This document shows, piece by piece, positions 57,774 to 64,000 of a DNA stretch of 64,000 nt. The stretch comes from Aulostomus chinensis (taxonomy: Eukaryota > Chordata > Actinopteri > Syngnathiformes > Aulostomidae), in the NCBI GenBank assembly GCA_037954235.1, contig JBBMOA010000021.1, forward strand, positions 21,763,625 to 21,827,624. Direction: 5' to 3'. The translations under genes were made by a program, and so were the position numbers. The notes below the pieces were generated by a model. It did not search any database and was not told the DNA's origin. It saw nothing but the letters and a program-made list of their open reading frames with translations. The number at the start of each line of letters is the position of its first letter. Positions within the stretch are counted from its first letter, which is position 1.

Positions 57774-60700
57774 TTTCACGTCCTCCTCAGGGCCGATGAG
57801 ATCATAGACTTGTAGATCTCTGTTACAGATCATTCATTAGTGTCCTATGAGCGTTTACCTGATGTTATATTAGTTATTGTGGAAATAAAACATAACACCA
57901 GACCCATGAACTGGCTGAGTACAAAAACACCACACAAGGGTTAAAGGTCACAGATGATCACGGGATTTGACTGTGCGCTCCTCTCTTACTTTTTAAACTC
58001 TGTCTTTCATAAACCCTGAACACACTGTCGTCCCAGCTCCTCAGCAGCATGATGCAGTTGTACGAAGTGGATCCAGTGGATGTTCCTGGCTGCAGCGAAA
58101 CAGACAGCTGAGTCTGAGACAGCCTGAGTCAGTCTTGACTGTTGGAGGTATCATTTTTGTGCCATTTATCCAAGTAAAATATTGTTTTGTGTCTTCACTG
58201 CCTCAGTGACTTCTTGTAGATATGAACACAGACTCTCTGTTATGATCAGCCCGCACTGGCAGCTTTAAATGGCATTAAATCTAGTGTCTAATTACATTCA
58301 TGTAAATGAACCTCCACTCATCCCTCAGAGAAAGAAACTGCGCAAACGCCACAACATCAGGACTTTTACTGTTATTTCATGCGTCTTTGCAGCAGAATTA
58401 CGTGTAATCCCTTAAACTAGGACTCTGTCTCGGGTACTACATCCGTCCTCTGACCAGTCTGCAGCTTCCAGGTCACCAGACTTGTTGGTCAAACCTGTTT
58501 GCACTTTGACTGCATTTGTACAACACTTTTTATAGTCTAGCGACCAGTAAAGGAGCTCTATCATGCATTCACAAACACATTCACACACTGTTGGCAGAAT
58601 TTGTGCGAAATGAGCATCAGGAACAGGAACACGTTGAACCTAGAGACGATGGCTGGCGCATCTCTACGTTCTGAGCACCAACAGCGTGTCCTCGTCAGCG
58701 TGGGTTAAGGCCGACCATATCAGGATTCTCTATGTACAACTTATTAAGTTGGTGTTTGCTCTCATAGACATGACTTTATGTCACAAATACTGTATGTTAC
58801 CTAGAGTACTGGGGCCTTGGCTGCCAGATCATATACAAGGTCAAAGACGGGTAATCCATGTAGAAGTAAAACAGATCCCATTATGATCCGGATCATTTCG
58901 GCCGGCTGGAGCAGGAAAGCTGAGCGTTGCTCTTCTCAGTACTCACAAGGCTTCTTCAAAGTCTGAACAATTACAACAAAGTCAACCAACCTGGGTGAAT
59001 AAAAGGCTTCACAACTGCTTTCTACCACTAATTCCAGCTTGTCAGTTGGAATTAGTGTCAGTGGTGTTCTGTGGGGAAACAAGTTATTAATAGCGATGCT
59101 ACATTTAAAAGAGCTGCATGCCCCATCTGCACAGTCCAATCCTGCCTGCTCAGCATTTGTGGGCTGGAAAATGGCTTTGATATTTCAGTGACAATATTTC
59201 CATTTGCAGGCTATTTGGTGGGGGTAATAGGGCTCTACCTGCAGGGGGGCGCGGGTTCGGGGGCAATGTCCCAAGTAGAGTGGAGGGGTTTTCTTTCTGC
59301 TTTCTCCTCTCACTCCTCAGGAAAGTAGGTCCCTTAAGTGGATGTGGTAGTGTAAAACTAATGGAGCACTGATCCCAACAACTAACAACTGTGCTAACTG
59401 GTAAATTAAACTTTTCCCAGTTCACCATGTTAACAATAAAACCACCAAATCTTAACCTTCAGTTAGTAGTTTTAGGCATTTTTCTTGTTCCAGCTTTCTT
59501 ATCTGCATATTTGATAAAGCTTCAACAACTGCTCAAATCACATCATCTGACCCAGCCTCTCCCTGCTAGCAGCTGATTGGATTGAACGGCGGGAGGGCGG
59601 AGCCAGGCAAACGGTAAATGGAGGAGAATACGAAAACACTAGGTCTTATGATAATCGGTGCTGCTGAACGAGGATCAACAGCAACATCAAGTGATCTTCT
59701 GGTGCCAGTTTGATGAATTCATATCTTCAACTCTTTCCACTCAGAAGCTTCATTGGAATTAGCAAACAAACAAAACAAATACGTAGTTGTAAGCCTGCAT
59801 GATGCGTCTGTCACAGTGACCTCGAATAACCAACATGTTGTCAGTTCATCCTCCACCTCCACTGGACGTCACCGTCGCTGTCTGAAACAAAGCCCTCGAG
59901 GCACTCTTGCATTAATGAGAATGGGACTAGCAGCAAAGCCTCCGGTCTACCGCTGTCGCTGTCACGGAGGCATGATAGTCGTCTACGTAAACTTTCAAAG
60001 CTAACAGCACGAATGGTATCTGGGGATAGCGTCCTCTCCTTGCTGTCTGGCCCTCTTCCTCTCTCCTGCCATCATCTCTCCTCTTGCTTCCTCTCCTGTG
60101 CGTTCCTCTTCATTCAGACCCTGAGAACAGAGTTGTCGGCTGATTCCTCGACCCACACAGTTCACACGGCTTCTGCTGCTGTTCCAGGGGAGTGGCGGCG
60201 AGCGGTGGTTAAAGTTGATGTGAGATTGAGAGAGACTGAGGGGAAATGACGCACCATCTTCTTATTTTAAAAGTGTACGAGGTTCAGATTTCAGAGCTCA
60301 CACGTCTGCTAACACTTATCAGAACCTGTGATACATGTGGTTCATTTAAAATTCAATCAGGTGAGTGACGGTTCTCTGCAGCATATCAAAATGGCCAGAA
60401 GAGCGCTTCCTTTCCTGTTTTATGTGATATATATGCAGTTGATTTTGATATTTTATGGGTTTTTTCGCTGTTCCTGCTTTAATGCTCTGCTGAAGATGTC
60501 GGTACACTGAGAGATAAAAATTGAAAATTCTCCAAGAAAGGGGCACATTTACAGAGATAATTAATGTTTACTGTCCCTGTAATTTTCAACCGCAGAAATA
60601 AATGAATACAAGCCCACAATCTGCTCCAGATGAATAAAAAGAAAGAGACTTCATCCTCGTTCGGTCGTTTCTTGACCAGGCGACTGATGAATGTTGATCC

Positions 60701-61794
60701 GTGACACTTGTGTGGATGCAGTGGACTCGACTGTGTGTAATCTGGGTTAATAGGGTGTCTGGTGCCGTCATCTCGCTGTGCATGTTACTGACATCATATA
60801 TGTGTCAGCTCCACTGCCCCCCCCCCCCGACTCTGTGAGTTTTTGTGTTTCAGAAGTGTCACACTGTGTTCCAAGGTCTCACTCCATAATGCATGACCCC
60901 CCCTCACTGATGCACTGACTCAGCAGGTGTCACAACATGCCGCATATATGGTGACCTACTGTGAACAAACACGGGGAAATAAACTGCACGCCTCTCACAG
61001 TTTCATTTCATTTGACTCACAGCGTTTTCAGGAATGTTATTATCAAAAAGCCATCTCCCTCTCTGAATACATCTGAAATACCTGCTCAGCTCTGGATGGC
61101 ATTCAGGGCGAATTGAATTGTGCGATGTGAATGTGTGCCTGACATGTGTTGGTGCTGATATTTCAAAAATAATTGGAGGAGCAACACTTGCAAGAAAAAA
61201 ACCAAGAATGGCAGTTGGACTGAATCAAAGACAGTTGCTATCTGAAGAGAGACAGAAAAGTTTCATTGACTTTGCATTGTTTGACAAAAATATAAATATG
61301 AAAACAATAACTTTATTGCATTACAAGCAGCATTTTTTTGTCATGACTGGTGTAAATGTCCCTCTGTTGTTTTAACGCCGTTATCTAACCATGCAACATA
61401 CTGATTGGTGCTGTGGCTTGCAGTGTCTGAGTGGTGACACCGCTGCACTAACGATGAGATTTCATCTACACAATGAACATGAATATTTGATATGAGAATG
61501 GTGTTGTGACAATCGCAGCAGCTCCCTCAGCGTTAAAACTCCTTCAGATCATTCATTTGGTTTTTGGCCCACAAACTCACGTCAAACTGGTTCCAACTTG
61601 CAGTAAGAAAGGAAGTTCTACTCCTCAAAGAGCCAAATGAAAAAGTTAGGATCCAAGAATTTTCTGAATGATAGAAAATATATTTTATATTTTCTATATT
61701 TTTTTATTTACTTTTTGAAAAAAACCCTGGGTTTTATTGTATTAGAGGAACAACCCCCTGTCCTTGACCCAAGGGTCCCATCCTCTCATTCTGT
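57774..61794. other. unique sequence, no supported gene
   Basis: C12 at 60817-60828. Several 60-92 codon frames (for example 59150-59428 minus, 61118-61375 plus) lack domain or splice evidence. Confidence 0.4.
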
Positions 61795-61880
61795 TAAATT
61801 TGCCTCAAGTTTCCACTGTGATTCAAGGATGACCGGGAAACATTTTGATGGTCAAAGGTCAAGGTCACCGTGACAGCACA
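61795..61880 (+). mobile_element. fragment of a widespread animal repeat carrying nuclear-receptor half-sites
   Basis: The run of words TTTGCCTCAAGTTTCCACTG, TTCAAGGATGACC and GGTCAAAGGTCAAGGTCACC parallels a repeat I recall in many fish (…CACTTGGACTCAAGGATGAA…GGTCAAAGGTCAAGGTCA…). Ends and class are not resolvable from this copy. Confidence 0.5.
61849..61876 (+). promoter_or_regulatory. cluster of AGGTCA half-sites (DR1, DR0, IR3 arrangement)
   Basis: TGGTCA-A-AGGTCA (61849-61861) is a DR1 arrangement. A second AGGTCA follows directly (61862-61867, DR0), and AGGTCA-CCG-TGACAG (61862-61876) is a degenerate three-base-spaced inverted pair like an oestrogen-response element. The motif match is visible; function is not shown. 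Confidence 0.4.
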
Positions 61881-64000
61881 TGTGGTATTTGTGGTTGTAT
61901 AGGCATTAGGTCACATGACTGTGAAAGAGGACGCTGAACCCAGACTCTCCCTGTGCTGCTGCTCTGAGCTCTGCAGCTTGTTTTCCTCTCCCACGTTGTT
62001 GCTCTGCGTCACTCTCGCTGCTCTCATGGCCTCGTTTTGGTCCAGAGAAATGTTTTTTCTTTTTACTGAAAACAACTTATTTAATTGCGACTTAGAGGGG
62101 CCATGAACACAAAAGAAAAAAACTGCTAGACAGGATCTGTTAGAGTTTGTCAGCCCTGGGTGTCACATTATGATGATGTAATTTTATCTTTATGTTCCTT
62201 TAATTCTGCATGTATTTGCAGATTAACATGGTTTGAATGTCTTGGGTGAGTATATAATCTACAACATGGCCTTGCTAATTGGATTACCACATTAGCATGG
62301 CTGAAAATATTGAGACGATGAGTTTCACGGGTTTGATATTATTCCCCTGTAAGACGCGAGGCGAGCCAGGACTACAGAGATAACTTACTCCTTTATGTAA
62401 GATCAAATGAGCCCTGAATTAGAGCTTCTGCATCAATAAACCCCATTTATGATGAGCTTAATTTACCTCTAAAATACAGTGGAAAACGCTAAATATGTAA
62501 GACAAAATTCCACCCTCCTTCTTCTTTGGGGCAGTGAAAGCCTGACCGTGGGTGTGACATTAACCTGCTTGTATTTCTGGAGTAGTGCTCCAAGTCACAA
62601 AGCAGCCTTGATGAGTTGAGGATGCATCAAATTTTGAATTTGAAAGCTTTATTATATAATGGGAGGTGTGGGCTCACCTTCAGCACACGTCTTTGATGTG
62701 GTTCAATATCCCAGAGGAAGAAAGCTGTTTATTTCTAGATATATTCATAGGAATGTAGTGCAGCTAAAATTAATTGCATCAACACTGAAAGCATCAACCA
62801 CAGAAAATGTTGACAGCAGTGAAAATGACAAGGTGTTTGATTCCGATGGGAGTCATTTATGTCTCCAAAATGTGTGTAAATACAGGCTACAACTGCTGGA
62901 ATATGCAGCATATATGTGTGGGGAGCATCATGGCTTCTTCTTTTTTTAAATAGTGATGCATCCATCCATAAACTGGCCAGCTTCAAAAGATGTCATTTTA
63001 TTCATTCGAAGAAACAAGCCAAACCCTAACTAAACGTACTCATGTTCTGCCGCTAACATGCTGTGGAACTCGTGCCTGCCGCCCTGACAGGGAAAAGACA
63101 TTTCTGTGAGGAACTCCAGGCAATCAAAACTTTGCTGTGATTCTACGGAGCCTCACGACAAAAACATATATTATAGCACATTAAAAATAAAGTTACAAAA
63201 GAAAAACTTATTGATATCTGCTTTAGCAGTGAGGTGCTACAGACCTTAGCCAAACTCAGTAGAGTTATTACTTAAGAGTGCATCAGACTCAAGCCCTCAC
63301 CAGGTGAATTCCCCGCTGCCAGGTAGCGCTCCGCACCTCAGAGTAGGAGGAGCTAGTAGTGACGGGAGGAGGTGTCTGCTTGATGGTGAGGACATACTCA
63401 CGGGAGGTAGCGGGCTACTTCTGGGTGGTCGTCTGAATATGGATAGTCATGTAGCTTTTCTTGACTGTCCAAATGCTGTGTTAAATACGGATAATGAAAG
63501 TTGTCATCAGGGGTATTGTGATGCTCAAAACATGCTTTCACCATCGTACAGACAGGGGCAACAACAGAGCAGGCAAAGGATGTCTCTGCCAGCGGATGGA
63601 GACAAACACATGCTAACCATCTCTTTACAACACATGAACGATTCATGCCATTTTCATTACATGAAAAAGTTCTGAGTTATCCAATACAAGTAGTTTTTAC
63701 ATATTTGGGCAACTATCAGTCCTATCAGCATTAGTATTCGTTACACCTTTTCGACCTTTTTCCATAATCTAACCATTGCCCCAGGAAGATGCTGCTGCAT
63801 CAGTGACAGCAATACATTTCCTAGAATACAGATTACGTGTTTTCATATGTGGAGAGATGCAGTATATTTCTGGTGCTAGTTTCCATTATGAACACACACA
63901 CTGAGAGCTGAAAGTAGAACAGGACGAGAGGGAAAACTCTTGGACCAACACTACTGTAGGTTCAAACCAGCTGATTTATCCCCTCTCCTGAAGGGACACT
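61881..64000. other. unique sequence, no supported gene
   Basis: Contains the longest non-repeat open frame on the plus strand near the edge (63304-63675, 123 codons, non-ATG at its start) without recognisable domain. Nothing else supported. Confidence 0.4.

Noticed and set aside
63304..63675. 123-codon plus-strand frame
   Set aside because: Starts at a non-ATG codon, has no domain or splice signals, and an 82-codon frame is open antisense.

Overview
The window looks like teleost fish nuclear DNA. No open frame is long or clearly spliced enough to identify a known gene. The sequence is AT-leaning and very rich in (CA)n, (GA)n, (TA)n and poly-G/poly-C tracts. It carries several repeat types I associate with teleost genomes: tRNA-derived SINEs with GGAT-type tails, a SINE ending in an AAAAGCGCT(A/C)TATAAA-like body, hAT and piggyBac MITEs, and a retroviral/gypsy-type solo LTR. 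There are no rRNA genes, true tRNA genes, CRISPR arrays or bacterial-style operons. All family names rest on recalled motifs and on structure seen here (terminal inverted repeats, target-site duplications, A/B boxes). No database search was possible.

Layout: 1-11.6 kb is mostly unique sequence with one TG-flanked terminal-inverted-repeat element (1850-2234). It also holds a CpG-rich candidate promoter with a TCTCGCGAGA palindrome at about 7.05 kb, followed on the minus strand by a possible first coding exon (6734-6789). A tRNA-derived SINE lies at 11634-11900. From 15 to 18.5 kb there are short pieces that look coding and have splice sites: a plus-strand candidate first exon at 15293-15368, and minus-strand pieces at 17256-17333, 17919-18037 and 18355-18483. 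A solo LTR with a perfect 5-bp target duplication (18983-19438) is followed 80 bp later by a 15-bp minisatellite with a duplicated 233-bp higher-order unit (19520-20114).

The 27-37 kb stretch is a transposable-element cluster. It has three copies of one SINE subfamily, an older head-to-head SINE pair, a 540-bp hAT-type MITE with an 8-bp duplication, and an 806-bp hAT-type element inserted in the GGAT tail of a SINE. The SINE's own 12-bp target duplication still brackets the nested pair. Further right are a possible degraded hAT-like element (37.6-38.1 kb), a piggyBac-type MITE (42120-42452), two truncated SINEs, a short minus-strand ORF with a Myb/SANT-like start (44268-44540), possible plus-strand exons near 54.8 and 57.3 kb, a 680-bp 15-bp-unit minisatellite (56010-56689), and a conserved repeat fragment carrying clustered nuclear-receptor half-sites (61849-61876).

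The most likely overall reading is intergenic or long-intron DNA, with the ends of one or two minus-strand genes possibly inside it. Exon calls are low-confidence and need transcript or protein alignment. The repeat structures are the well-supported part of this annotation.
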